Below, in pieces: positions 28,423 through 36,087 of a stretch of 53,239 nt of DNA (the first letter of the stretch is position 1; each line of letters begins with the position of its first letter). Where the stretch lies: contig CABZIW010000007.1 in NCBI GenBank assembly GCA_902526005.1, positions 1-53,239 of the forward strand, in the 5' to 3' direction. Under the pieces are notes generated by a model. It had not been told where the DNA came from, made no database searches, and saw only the letters and a program-made list of their open reading frames with translations. This DNA comes from an uncultured Pelagibacteraceae bacterium (GTDB lineage: Bacteria > Pseudomonadota > Alphaproteobacteria > Pelagibacterales > AG-422-B15). The translations under genes and the position numbers were made by a program.

Positions 28423-29870
28423 GAAAAATGAATAGAATCGTCGTTTAGTCGGCCAAATTTAATACCAAAGAAATCTCTAAAATAATTTTGTGTATTGATC
28501 CATGGTGACCTACTGCCTTGTTGGGGGAATAAATGAATAGCTCGATGTATATATCCTGAGGAAAACTCAGTCGCGAGCCAATCTTTTTCAGCTTTCACAT
28601 CCACTGGAACCCTTGGTACACAATGACTGTAGTTATTCTGATCAAGATAATTAATTAATCTACAAGCATATTCACAGGTTAAATCTGCTTTCAAGGTCCA
28701 AGATGCATTAATATAACCAAAAGAATTTACGAAATTTGGGATACCACTGAACATCATACTTTTATAAGTCATCGTTTCAGAAGGCTCGACCAATTTGCCG
28801 TCGATATGAACTTGGACACCACCAAAAGATTGTAAGTTCAAGCCTGTAGCAGTTACGACAACATCAGCTTCAATATTTTGCCCTGATTTTAGCTTTATTC
28901 CCTTGCTAGTAAACTTATCGATATGATCTGTAACGACTGACGCTCTATTTTCTCTTATGGACTCAAACAAATCGCCATTTGGAATAAGGCACATTCTCTG
29001 TTCCCATGGATAATATCGCGGAGTAAAATGTTTTGAAATATCGTGATTAGGCAATAATTCTTTAACTCCATCTATGAGCTTTCGTTTTACATATTTTGGA
29101 TATGATCTACAAATTCTGTAGAGAAGCTGCTGAAAGAATACATTTCGTAACCTAACAAGAGTGTAAGACATTTTTTGTGGTAAAACTTTTTTTAAAAAAT
29201 TTGCAAATCTATCTTCATCTGGACTTGGAAAATAATATGTTGGTGAGCGTTGTAACATCGTTACGTGTTTAGCTTTTTTTGATAGTTCGGGAACTATAGT
29301 TGCTGCTGTTGCGCCACTACCGATAACAACCATTTTCTTATCTGTATAGTCAAAATCTTCAGGCCACTTCTGAGGATGTATTAATTTACCTTCGTACTTG
29401 TCTAGATCATCAAATTCAGGTGTGTATCCTTCATCATAATTATAGTATCCTGTCCCCATGAATAGAAAATTTGCTGTTAATAATATTTCTTGCTCATGAT
29501 GAGCAGCTCTTACTTCCCAATTTCGCTCTGCTGAATTCCAGTTTGCGCTTAAGACTTTGTGATTAAATTTTATTTTTTCGCGTAAATTATTTTCCTCAAC
29601 TGTTTCTTCTAAATAACTTAAGATGGAAGGTCCGTTTGCAATTGTTTTTTGCTCTTTCCATGGCTTAAATGCATACCCGAGTGTGAACATATCGGAGTCT
29701 GATCTTATTCCTGGATATTTAAATAAGTCCCATGTACCGCCTATATTCTCTCTCCCTTCAATAATACAAAAGGATTTATTAGGACAATTTTTTTTTAAGT
29801 AATATCCAGCTCCTATACCCGAGATTCCAGCGCCAATTACAATTACATTAAAATGATTGCTATTTTCCAT
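28419..29870 (-). CDS. EthA-like flavin-containing Baeyer-Villiger monooxygenase
   Basis: A 483-residue class B flavin monooxygenase. It has the FAD motif VIGAGISGIG near residue 12, GGTWDLFKYPGIRSDSD near residue 45, and the NADPH-side Rossmann motif VIGSGATAATIVPEL near residue 186. The fingerprint reads YEGKLIHPQKWPEDFDY, close to the BVMO pattern FxGxxxHxxxWP and strongly similar to the mycobacterial enzyme EthA. It inserts oxygen next to a ketone or oxidises sulfur or nitrogen atoms. It heads no other gene in its direction; the O-methyltransferase gene ends 5 bases upstream of it on the same strand. Substrate unknown; methylated sulfides are one possibility in this setting. Confidence 0.87.
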   Translation of the reverse strand: MENSNHFNVIVIGAGISGIGAGYYLKKNCPNKSFCIIEGRENIGGTWDLFKYPGIRSDSDMFTLGYAFKPWKEQKTIANGPSILSYLEETVEENNLREKIKFNHKVLSANWNSAERNWEVRAAHHEQEILLTANFLFMGTGYYNYDEGYTPEFDDLDKYEGKLIHPQKWPEDFDYTDKKMVVIGSGATAATIVPELSKKAKHVTMLQRSPTYYFPSPDEDRFANFLKKVLPQKMSYTLVRLRNVFFQQLLYRICRSYPKYVKRKLIDGVKELLPNHDISKHFTPRYYPWEQRMCLIPNGDLFESIRENRASVVTDHIDKFTSKGIKLKSGQNIEADVVVTATGLNLQSFGGVQVHIDGKLVEPSETMTYKSMMFSGIPNFVNSFGYINASWTLKADLTCEYACRLINYLDQNNYSHCVPRVPVDVKAEKDWLATEFSSGYIHRAIHLFPQQGSRSPWINTQNYFRDFFGIKFGRLNDDSIHFS

Positions 29871-29875
29871 TTATA

Positions 29876-30505
29876 TTAATTCTTAATCGATATTTCCACT
29901 GCATCATATATATTATTTCTATACTCTAATTTCGAGCTAAAATTTTGAGACAGATATTGCCCGGATTCTCTCACATGGTCGAAATATTCAGCCATTTCAT
30001 CTTTAAAAATCCCAACATTATCAGCAAATACTACAGAATTTTTGACAATTATGCCCTTTGATTCCAAAAGTTTTAAATCCGAAAGATACTTTTTCTTCGC
30101 ATGGTCAATAAATACAAAATCAGCATTGAAATTTAATTTTGGTATTATTTCCTCAGCACTTCCGTGCATCAAGTTTACTTTATGATCTAGTCCAGCAAAG
30201 TTAATTAATTCTCTCGCTATTTCTATAGAGTGAATGTCTGAGTCAATCGAAGTTAATTGACTTTTTTCTCCAATAGTTGATGAGATTAATACTGCTGAAT
30301 ATCCAATAAAAGTTCCTAACTCTATTACATTATTTGGTTCTGACTTTAAAAGATGATTTTTTAAAATTTCTCCTTTTTCTGGACCAACATTCATTAAGAA
30401 TTGACCACTCTCTAACACAAAATTATCTATTGTTTGCAGTATAGATTTTGGATTATTTCTTTCAGCATTTGAAAAAACATAATCCAAAGTTTGTCGCATC
30501 AACAT
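29876..30505 (-). CDS. COMT-type catechol O-methyltransferase homologue
   Basis: A 209-residue SAM methyltransferase that aligns through its length with animal catechol O-methyltransferase: FLMNVGPEKG near residue 37, IELGTFIGYSAV near residue 61, INFAGL near residue 101 and SKLEYRNN near residue 191. All the catalytic residues have counterparts: magnesium ligands Asp134, Asp162 and Asn163, the general base Lys137 (in DHAKKKY) and Glu194. No membrane anchor is present. It should methylate a catechol-like diol. It sits in a minus-strand run with a METTL7-like methyltransferase and ferredoxin-NADP reductase, each separated by 5 bases or fewer. Confidence 0.85.
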   Translation of the reverse strand: MLMRQTLDYVFSNAERNNPKSILQTIDNFVLESGQFLMNVGPEKGEILKNHLLKSEPNNVIELGTFIGYSAVLISSTIGEKSQLTSIDSDIHSIEIARELINFAGLDHKVNLMHGSAEEIIPKLNFNADFVFIDHAKKKYLSDLKLLESKGIIVKNSVVFADNVGIFKDEMAEYFDHVRESGQYLSQNFSSKLEYRNNIYDAVEISIKN

Positions 30506-30508
30506 AAC

Positions 30509-31135
30509 TTATTTTAGCGGACTAGCGGCGCCCCAGTAATGATAGCTTAAAAATTTTGGTCCAGGAACATACATGCTGTCTATTTTATCTATTTTAAAAT
30601 TAGCTTTCGTTATTTCATTTGGAATATCTACATCAAGATGACAACCACCCGCTATCCTTTTTTGAATCCCGTTCATTCTTTTTTGCCATTTCAAAATATT
30701 TGAGTCAGGAGATTTGCCATGTTCAGAGAATAAAAATTTAGCGTTTGGTTTCATAACTCTGTTTATTTCAGACATAGCACTGCCTAAGCCAGGAATGGAA
30801 CACATTGTGTAAGTGCTAATCACTGTATCAAATGAGTTATTATCGAAAGGCAACTCCTCAGCCTTAAGTTGTTGGATATTCAAATCTATATTGTTTAATT
30901 CTGCATTTTGTTTTGCTTTTTTCAACAATACGCCATCTGGCTCAACAGCAAACACCTCAGATACATTTGCTTTATTGTAATAATTAAAATTTAATCCTGA
31001 ACCAATACCTATTTCTAATATTCTACCAGACGCAAAGGGTATTACTTTTTCTCTTTGTTTTCTGAATGGTTTCATTTGCATCGCATAATTAATGAGATGT
31101 GGACAAATATATTTATCGTATAGTTTTTGCAGCAA
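30509..31135 (-). CDS. METTL7/UbiE-like class I SAM methyltransferase
   Basis: A 208-residue methyltransferase. The SAM site is LEIGIGSGLNFNYY near residue 41, then VEPDG near residue 65 and SFDTVISTYTMCSIP near residue 102. The tail FSEHGKSPDSN near residue 135 and GCHLDVD near residue 162 resemble the METTL7 (thiol S-methyltransferase) group, while ubiquinone methyltransferases are the nearest larger group. Reading begins with TTG directly after the stop of the ferredoxin reductase gene; the next ATG is at codon 18. A small-molecule thiol or alkyl acceptor is possible. No function assigned. Confidence 0.78.
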   Translation of the reverse strand: MLQKLYDKYICPHLINYAMQMKPFRKQREKVIPFASGRILEIGIGSGLNFNYYNKANVSEVFAVEPDGVLLKKAKQNAELNNIDLNIQQLKAEELPFDNNSFDTVISTYTMCSIPGLGSAMSEINRVMKPNAKFLFSEHGKSPDSNILKWQKRMNGIQKRIAGGCHLDVDIPNEITKANFKIDKIDSMYVPGPKFLSYHYWGAASPLK

Positions 31136-32161
31136 TTATTTTACACCTAATTTTTTTTGAATATCGCTTGATGAAGTTGTGTATCGAAAAGTTAGCGTTT
31201 CATCTGGTCTAGCGCGTATAAATGCTTTCTGTGCTGCTAGGGCAGCTTCATGAAAGCCTGATAGAATTAACTTTAGTTTACCTGGGTAATAAGAAATGTC
31301 TCCCATTGCAAATACACCTGATAAATTCGTTTCAAAATTTTCCGTATTTACCTCAATTTGTTTTTCATTCAAATTTAGGCCCCAATCATTAATGGGTCCT
31401 AGCTCCATTTTAAGTCCATAAAAAATTAAGATTTCGTCACAATCTATAATTTTTTCATTTCCGTCATTATGTTTTATGATTGCTTTTTCAACTCTATCAC
31501 TGCCCTTAACATCACTAATCTGATTTTTTGTGATCAAGTCAACTTGACCTTCTTTAACAAGTTGTTTCATTAAATTAACCGTGTGATTAGCTGCTTTAAA
31601 CTCATCACGTCTATGAACTAATGTTACGTGAGAAGCAATTTTTGAAAGTTCAACAGTCCAGTCAAGCGCGCTATCACCTCCACCAAAAATTATAATCTTT
31701 TTATCTTTATAAAAGTTTTTATCAGGTATCGAATATTGAATACCTTTATTTTCATATTTTGATACATTTTCAATTGGTGGTTTTCGTGGCTCGAATGAGC
31801 CAACGCCACCAGCTATAAATATATTAGGAGTTTCAAAAACTTTATTGCCCGTAGTTTTAAGTTTCCATAAGTCGCCAGTATTTATTATTTCATCAATTCT
31901 TTCATTTAGGTGAAACGGAGTATTAAATGGCTTGATTTGTTTTTGTAAATTTTCAATTAATGATAATCCAGTACACTCTGGAAGCGCAGGTATATCGTAA
32001 ATTGGTTTGTCTGGATATAACTCAGCACATTGTCCTCCAATTTTGTCAAGATTATCTACAACGTGACTATCAAGTCCTAATATACCTAACTCAAATACTG
32101 CAAACAAACCCACAGGGCCTGCTCCAATTATTAGACAATCTGTCTTGATAGTTTCAGACAT
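31136..32161 (-). CDS. Ferredoxin-NADP reductase, thioredoxin-reductase-like type
   Basis: A 341-residue flavoprotein with two Rossmann motifs: GAGPVGLFAVFE at residues 13-24 (FAD) and FGGGDSALDWT near residue 157 (NADPH). It lacks the CxxC pair of true thioredoxin reductases; at that place it reads HRRDEFKAA, and GGQCAELYPDKP is seen near residue 42, as in YumC-like ferredoxin/flavodoxin reductases. It passes electrons between NADPH and ferredoxin. An adrenodoxin-type ferredoxin gene lies 1.2 kb away, separated by two plus-strand genes, and could be its partner. Confidence 0.88.
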   Translation of the reverse strand: MSETIKTDCLIIGAGPVGLFAVFELGILGLDSHVVDNLDKIGGQCAELYPDKPIYDIPALPECTGLSLIENLQKQIKPFNTPFHLNERIDEIINTGDLWKLKTTGNKVFETPNIFIAGGVGSFEPRKPPIENVSKYENKGIQYSIPDKNFYKDKKIIIFGGGDSALDWTVELSKIASHVTLVHRRDEFKAANHTVNLMKQLVKEGQVDLITKNQISDVKGSDRVEKAIIKHNDGNEKIIDCDEILIFYGLKMELGPINDWGLNLNEKQIEVNTENFETNLSGVFAMGDISYYPGKLKLILSGFHEAALAAQKAFIRARPDETLTFRYTTSSSDIQKKLGVK

Positions 32162-32213
32162 ATATTTATTCCTTGTTATATGATAATAAATAATATTACT
32201 TATTGATTATACA

Positions 32214-32813
32214 ATGATTTTATTGCGCAGATACCTATTATATTTAATTGCAGTAATATTGATTGCTGTAGCCTTTACTTATGCCTCCGCCAAGCTTTAC
32301 GAAGAATTTGCATTTATCAAGAACGACAATTGGCAAATTTTGCCATCTCCAGGCGATAAAAATAGAGATATTTACACAAGGGCCGCTGTCGCAATGAGAG
32401 GAACATTTGCTTTGGCAAAGCCTGAAGCTGCATATTTCCATGCATTTAACGACATTGAAGAACTAGAATTACAAGGCAACTGCAATTATCATTTATTCGG
32501 AAATGATATTGAATCTAGATGGTGGAGTATCACCGTCTACAATGAGGACGGTTATTTAGTTGAAAATAATGAAAAAATATATGCGTTAAATAGTGAAACA
32601 ATTGATTTTAATATCGATGGCGGGTTCGATATTTTTTTAACTAATGACAATAATTTTATTTCAAAAGTAGCTGATAAAAATTGGATGAGAACACCTAGTG
32701 ATGAGAGTTTTTCCGTCGCATTAAGAATTTATTTACCAGGTGAAGAATATTTCTCAAAATTGAAGAGAGTGGATTTGCCGGTTATTGAAAAATTGGAGTG
32801 TGGTGATGAGTAA
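32214..32813 (+). CDS. DUF1214 domain membrane-anchored protein
   Basis: A 199-residue protein with one N-terminal membrane segment (residues 7-25) and an exported domain. The motif NYHLFGNDIESRWWSITVYNEDGYLVENN near residue 92 is typical of the DUF1214 family, whose function is unknown. Its stop overlaps the start of the next gene by 8 bases (ATGAGTAA). In alphaproteobacteria DUF1214 and DUF1254 proteins often appear as neighbours, as here. It is divergent from the ferredoxin-NADP reductase gene, 52 bases apart. Confidence 0.78.
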   Translation: MILLRRYLLYLIAVILIAVAFTYASAKLYEEFAFIKNDNWQILPSPGDKNRDIYTRAAVAMRGTFALAKPEAAYFHAFNDIEELELQGNCNYHLFGNDIESRWWSITVYNEDGYLVENNEKIYALNSETIDFNIDGGFDIFLTNDNNFISKVADKNWMRTPSDESFSVALRIYLPGEEYFSKLKRVDLPVIEKLECGDE

Positions 32814-33333
32814 TTTAGTTAAAAAATTATTTGCACTTGTATTCATTGGGTTTTCACTTCATCTAGTGATAATTTACTACACACCTAGTTTAATGATGAA
32901 GTTTATCGGTAGAAATTGGGAAGAGCAAAATATGATTAATAATTCATTTGCTCGCGATTTACCTGACTCAGAATTTACTGAAGTTATAAGACCAAGCGCT
33001 GACATACTTTATGGTGGATGTGCTTATGACGTTACTTATTTTCCATTGGTTATAGAAACTGAAGTACCTGAGTCTTACTGGTCCATATCATTCTTTTCAG
33101 AAAACACTGACAACTTTTCTACAATAAATGAAAATGTGCACAACTTTGGTAAGCTTAAAATTTATTTGTTTGGACCAAATTCTATGCCAACAAAGGTAAA
33201 TGATGGTTTTATTGTTGTTTCCCCGTCTAATAAAGGCCTTATGTTAATGAGACAATTTATAGGAAATGGTTCTAAACTTGATAAATTAAATGAGATACAA
33301 AATAGTTTAGACTGTAAACTTGAGGGTTCTTAA
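32806..33333 (+). CDS. DUF1254 domain membrane-anchored protein
   Basis: A 175-residue protein with a single N-terminal membrane segment (about residues 5-25) and an exported beta-rich domain containing [13 protein letters not shown] and [17 protein letters not shown], as in DUF1254 proteins. The ATG at 32806 overlaps the previous stop by 8 bases and is preferred to an earlier in-frame TTG at 32785. It works presumably with its DUF1214 partner. Its end overlaps the end of the convergent ferredoxin gene by 4 bases. Function unknown. Confidence 0.75.
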   Translation: MSNLVKKLFALVFIGFSLHLVIIYYTPSLMMKFIGRNWEEQNMINNSFARDLPDSEFTEVIRPSADILYGGCAYDVTYFPLVIETEVPESYWSISFFSENTDNFSTINENVHNFGKLKIYLFGPNSMPTKVNDGFIVVSPSNKGLMLMRQFIGNGSKLDKLNEIQNSLDCKLEGS

Positions 33334-33650
33334 AACTGCTTCTCAGGCATATTAACAACTAAACCGTCTAGCTCATCAGAGACAGTAATTTGACAACTTA
33401 ATCTGCTGTTATCTTTAACGTCAAAAGCAAAATCCAGCATATCTTCCTCAGAGTCCTCTTTCGGAGGCAGTTTTTCTATCCATTCTTTTGCTACATATAC
33501 ATGACAAGTAGCACATGCACATGCACCGCCACAATCTGCATCAATACCAGGTATTTTATTCTTGATCGCACCCTCCATGACAGTCAGCCCACTACTAACA
33601 TCAATTTCGTGCTCCGCGCCGCTAAATTCGATATATTTGATCTTTGCCAT
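33330..33650 (-). CDS. Adrenodoxin-type [2Fe-2S] ferredoxin
   Basis: A 106-residue [2Fe-2S] ferredoxin. The cluster cysteines are Cys40, Cys46 and Cys49 in the [17 protein letters not shown] segment, with the last Cys in RLSCQI near residue 87. The HVYV and SRLSCQ parts mark the adrenodoxin/FdxB type, which serves P450s, Rieske oxygenases or iron-sulfur assembly. The ATG at 33650 is chosen; a TTG at 33707 would add 19 non-homologous residues lying over the terminator-like hairpin at 33707-33748. The upstream region (33651-33830) holds a possible promoter and attenuator. Confidence 0.92.
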   Translation of the reverse strand: MAKIKYIEFSGAEHEIDVSSGLTVMEGAIKNKIPGIDADCGGACACATCHVYVAKEWIEKLPPKEDSEEDMLDFAFDVKDNSRLSCQITVSDELDGLVVNMPEKQF

Positions 33651-33706
33651 TGAGATTTTTTTAAGAATATTTAAAAATGCATTGCTTAAGGGGATCAAAT
33701 ACATCA

Positions 33707-33748
33707 AAAAAGCGCCAAAGCAAGAATTTTCTCACCTTAGCGCTTTTT
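33707..33748 (-). terminator. Strand-specific intrinsic terminator or attenuator hairpin
   Basis: On the minus strand the arms 33729-33748 and 33707-33726 pair over 20 positions, of which four are G-U wobbles; on the plus strand those positions are mismatches. The stem therefore exists only in leftward transcripts. It ends in a run of six T. It lies 57 bases before the ferredoxin start, so it would cut transcripts from the upstream promoter short of that gene. Confidence 0.72.
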
Positions 33749-33792
33749 CTGGGGCCGGTCGAACCCCGAAACGCATGAACGTCTCATTGCGA
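33707..33792 (-). ncRNA. Candidate small RNA or attenuator leader before the ferredoxin gene
   Basis: A sigma-70-like promoter (below) would start an RNA near 33792. Within about 85 bases it can form a GGGG/CCCC hairpin (33751-33767) and then a long terminator-like hairpin at 33707-33748. It also covers two very short reading frames starting at 33787 and 33776 whose stop codons fall inside the first arm of that hairpin, an arrangement seen in attenuators. It has no similarity I recognise to 6S, SRP, tmRNA or RNase P RNA. Confidence 0.4.
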
Positions 33793-33798
33793 ACGGTC

Positions 33799-33827
33799 AT
33801 TCTAGGAAGGTATTTTTTTTGAAACAA
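33799..33827 (-). promoter_or_regulatory. Probable sigma-70 promoter
   Basis: On the minus strand TTGTTT (33822-33827) and TAGAAT (33799-33804) are separated by exactly 17 bases, close to the consensus. Start of transcription is expected near 33792, directly ahead of the candidate leader RNA. Confidence 0.45.
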
Positions 33828-33837
33828 GGGGTTATTT

Positions 33838-33900
33838 ATGCAAAAAAGTTATCCACACGAATTAAGCACACTTATCCCCACTCAAACATTAACTTATTAA
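33838..33900 (+). CDS. Possible 20-residue leader peptide coupled to dgcN
   Basis: A short frame opens with ATG at 33838, six bases after a strong ribosome site (AAGGGG at 33826-33831), and its TAA ends one base before the ATG of the DUF1611 gene. It is out of frame with that gene, so it is not an alternative start. The layout suggests a translated leader that delivers ribosomes to the downstream start, which itself has no separate ribosome site. The peptide begins MQKSYPHELS and resembles no family I know. Confidence 0.35.
   Translation: MQKSYPHELSTLIPTQTLTY
33849..33880 (+). promoter_or_regulatory. DnaA-box-like sites
   Basis: TTATCCACA at 33849-33857 is a perfect match to the DnaA box consensus TTATNCACA, and TTATCCCCA at 33872-33880 differs by one base. 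They lie 23 bases apart in an AT-rich intergenic region. They may bind DnaA for gene control; two sites alone are too few for an origin call. Confidence 0.35.
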
Positions 33901-33901
33901 C

Positions 33902-34897
33902 ATGATATCAAAACCGTATTTATTATTTCTTGGAGACGCAAAAGATGATTTGGCAATAAAGACTGCTGCAGGTGTTAATTACTGGCGTCCAGATTGGTGT
34001 ATCGGTCAAATGAGCCTTCCAAATGCCAAATCTAGCTTAGGTTTAAAGGAAATGAGTATAGAAGAAGCTGTTAAGAATGGCGCCAAGACATTTGTTATTG
34101 GCGTAGTGAATGCCGGGGGCGTTATGCCTGAAGAATGGAAATCTATTATAATTAATGCAATATCATCTGGAATGAATGTAGCCAGTGGAATGCATACAAA
34201 ACTATCCTCGTTTAGTGAAATTGCAGAAGCGGCTGAAAGAAATAATGTTCAACTTCATGATTTACGGTTTAGTAAAAAACAATTTCAGACAGGAAAAGGA
34301 ATAAAACGATCAGGCAAAAGACTACTTACTGTAGGAACAGATTGTTCTGTGGGAAAGAAATATACAGCACTCGCAATTGAAAGAGCGATGCAGAGTAATC
34401 AAATAGATGCATCTTTCAAAGCAACTGGACAAACTGGAATCTTAATTGCAGAAAGTGGCATTGCAATTGATGCTATTGTTTCTGATTTTATCTCAGGAGC
34501 AGTCGAATGGTTATCGCCTGACAATGATAATAATCACTGGGATATTATTGAAGGTCAGGGATCTCTGTTTCACCCTTCATTCGCAGGAGTTTCACTAGGA
34601 TTGCTTCATGGAAGCCAACCGGATGCATTTGTTGTATGTCATGAACCAACACGAACTAATATGAGGGGCGTGGATACACCTTTACCGAGTATAAGAGAGG
34701 TTATCGATCAGACAATACAAAATGGTAAGCTTACTAATAAGCAAATACAATGTATTGGCATTGCACTTAATACATCTAATTGTGAGTCTGAGGCAAGTGA
34801 TCATAAGGACAGATTATCTAAAGAATATGGCTTACCATGTTTAGACCCTTTACAAGACAGCCTTGATCCATTCATTCAGATTATTGAAAAAATTTGA
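33902..34897 (+). CDS. dgcN: DUF1611 family protein, probable D-glutamate N-acetyltransferase DgcN
   Basis: A 331-residue DUF1611 protein. A Rossmann-like N-terminal part is followed by a P-loop-like TVGTDCSVGKKYTALAIERAM near residue 142, then EGQGSLFHPSFAGVSLGLLHG near residue 219 and HEPTRTNMRG near residue 248, all family hallmarks. DgcN has been described as acetylating D-glutamate, with DgcA then racemising the N-acetyl product. The immediate neighbour here is a DgcA-like epimerase whose gene starts within a few bases of the stop, which supports that role. A leader ORF directly precedes it. Confidence 0.83.
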   Translation: MISKPYLLFLGDAKDDLAIKTAAGVNYWRPDWCIGQMSLPNAKSSLGLKEMSIEEAVKNGAKTFVIGVVNAGGVMPEEWKSIIINAISSGMNVASGMHTKLSSFSEIAEAAERNNVQLHDLRFSKKQFQTGKGIKRSGKRLLTVGTDCSVGKKYTALAIERAMQSNQIDASFKATGQTGILIAESGIAIDAIVSDFISGAVEWLSPDNDNNHWDIIEGQGSLFHPSFAGVSLGLLHGSQPDAFVVCHEPTRTNMRGVDTPLPSIREVIDQTIQNGKLTNKQIQCIGIALNTSNCESEASDHKDRLSKEYGLPCLDPLQDSLDPFIQIIEKI

Positions 34898-34905
34898 AAA
34901 CATTA

Positions 34906-35889
34906 ATGTCTAATATTCAGATAAAGCATATATCTTGGGATTTAAATAAATCATTTAATATTTCTAGAGGTTCTAAAACTACAGCCGAAACAATTGAAGT
35001 ACAGATAGAAAGTAATAATTTTTATGGTTATGGCGAGTGTGTTCCTTATAAAAGGTATAATGAAACTATTGATAGCGTAACTTCGGAAATTAACAATTTA
35101 AAACCAGACATTGAAGAAGGTAATGTCAACTTAACTAATCTCGATAATTTCTTAAAAAATGGGGCAGCAAGAAATGCAATTGACTGTGCGATGTGGGATC
35201 TCGAATGTAAGATTAAAAATACCTCGATTTGGAAATTAATGGGAGTTACAAAACCAACTACATTACCTGGCAGCTATACCGTAGTATTAGATGAGCCAGA
35301 AAAAATGATAGAGGATGTAAGTAATCATCTAGAATTTCCAACATTAAAATTAAAAGTTAATAAAAACGATCTTCACCAAATCTTAACAAAAACAAGAGAG
35401 CTTTCTCCAAATAAAGTATTAATCGTTGATGCTAATGAGGCATTCAATATAGATGACTTAAAATCAAATGCTGATTTATTTGTAAAAACAAAGATTGATT
35501 TAATAGAACAACCACTGTTATCTGAAAATGATAATGAGCTAAAAGGATTGAATTTTCCTATTTCTTTATGTGCAGATGAGTCATTCCATGACAGTTCTGA
35601 TTTGGCAAAAGTGGCTCATAAATATAATACGATAAATATTAAACTCGACAAAACCGGTGGTCTTTCAGAAGCAGTAAAAATAGTCGAAGAGGCAAAAAAG
35701 TTAGATCTAAAAATCATGCTTGGATGCATGGTCTCCAGCTCCTTATCAATGTTGCCGTTATTGCCGTTATATAAAAACGCGGATTTTATAGATCTTGATG
35801 GACCTTGCTTTATAGCTAATGATAGAAAAAATGGACTTATTTATGAAAACGGTATGATGCTAGTTAAGGAAGATCTTTGTTGGGGTTAA
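34906..35889 (+). CDS. dgcA: Dipeptide epimerase-like enolase-superfamily protein, probable N-acetyl-D-glutamate racemase DgcA
   Basis: A 327-residue enolase-superfamily protein of the L-Ala-D/L-Glu epimerase group. Key residues fit: LKLKVNKND near residue 145 (KxK motif), metal ligands in VDANEAF near residue 172, IEQPL near residue 200 and CADES near residue 222, and KLDKTGG near residue 247 with the opposite catalytic lysine. The ATG at 34906 is taken; a TTG at 34894 overlapping the previous stop adds four residues. With DUF1611 upstream it forms the DgcN-DgcA pair for D-glutamate use; peptide epimerisation during wall recycling is the alternative. Confidence 0.83.
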   Translation: MSNIQIKHISWDLNKSFNISRGSKTTAETIEVQIESNNFYGYGECVPYKRYNETIDSVTSEINNLKPDIEEGNVNLTNLDNFLKNGAARNAIDCAMWDLECKIKNTSIWKLMGVTKPTTLPGSYTVVLDEPEKMIEDVSNHLEFPTLKLKVNKNDLHQILTKTRELSPNKVLIVDANEAFNIDDLKSNADLFVKTKIDLIEQPLLSENDNELKGLNFPISLCADESFHDSSDLAKVAHKYNTINIKLDKTGGLSEAVKIVEEAKKLDLKIMLGCMVSSSLSMLPLLPLYKNADFIDLDGPCFIANDRKNGLIYENGMMLVKEDLCWG

Positions 35890-35890
35890 A

Positions 35891-36076
35891 TTATTTTTCT
35901 GCTTTTGGTGTAAAGATTTTCTTTCCATTGTAAGTGCCGGTTGTCATATCAACGTGATGAGAAAGTCTCATTTCACCAGACTCTTTATCTTCAATAAAAT
36001 TTTTTCCCTTTAGACGTAAATGAGATCTTCTCATACCTCTTTTGGAATTCGATATCTTACTCTTTGGGACAGCCAT
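35891..36076 (-). CDS. rpmF: 50S ribosomal protein L32
   Basis: A 61-residue L32. It begins MAVPKSKISNSKRGMRRSH and ends with the basic IFTPKAEK tail; the DMTTGTYNGKK segment is typical of alphaproteobacterial L32. The zinc-binding cysteines found in some L32 proteins are absent, as is common in this class. It is next to hisI on the same strand, 11 bases apart, rather than beside plsX. Confidence 0.96.
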   Translation of the reverse strand: MAVPKSKISNSKRGMRRSHLRLKGKNFIEDKESGEMRLSHHVDMTTGTYNGKKIFTPKAEK

Positions 36077-36087
36077 TTTATTTTCCT

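Noticed and set aside
33651-33707. Longer ferredoxin start (TTG at 33707)
   Set aside because: It adds 19 residues not seen in ferredoxins and starts within the terminator-like hairpin.
33751-33767. TTCGAC motif resembling a tRNA T-arm or tmRNA 5' end
   Set aside because: The flanking bases do not form a T-arm stem, no acceptor stem or anticodon arm is present, and no tag-coding sequence is near.
33849-33880. Replication origin
   Set aside because: Only two DnaA-box-like sites, no cluster of boxes, no nearby origin marker gene. Kept only as a low-confidence regulatory note.
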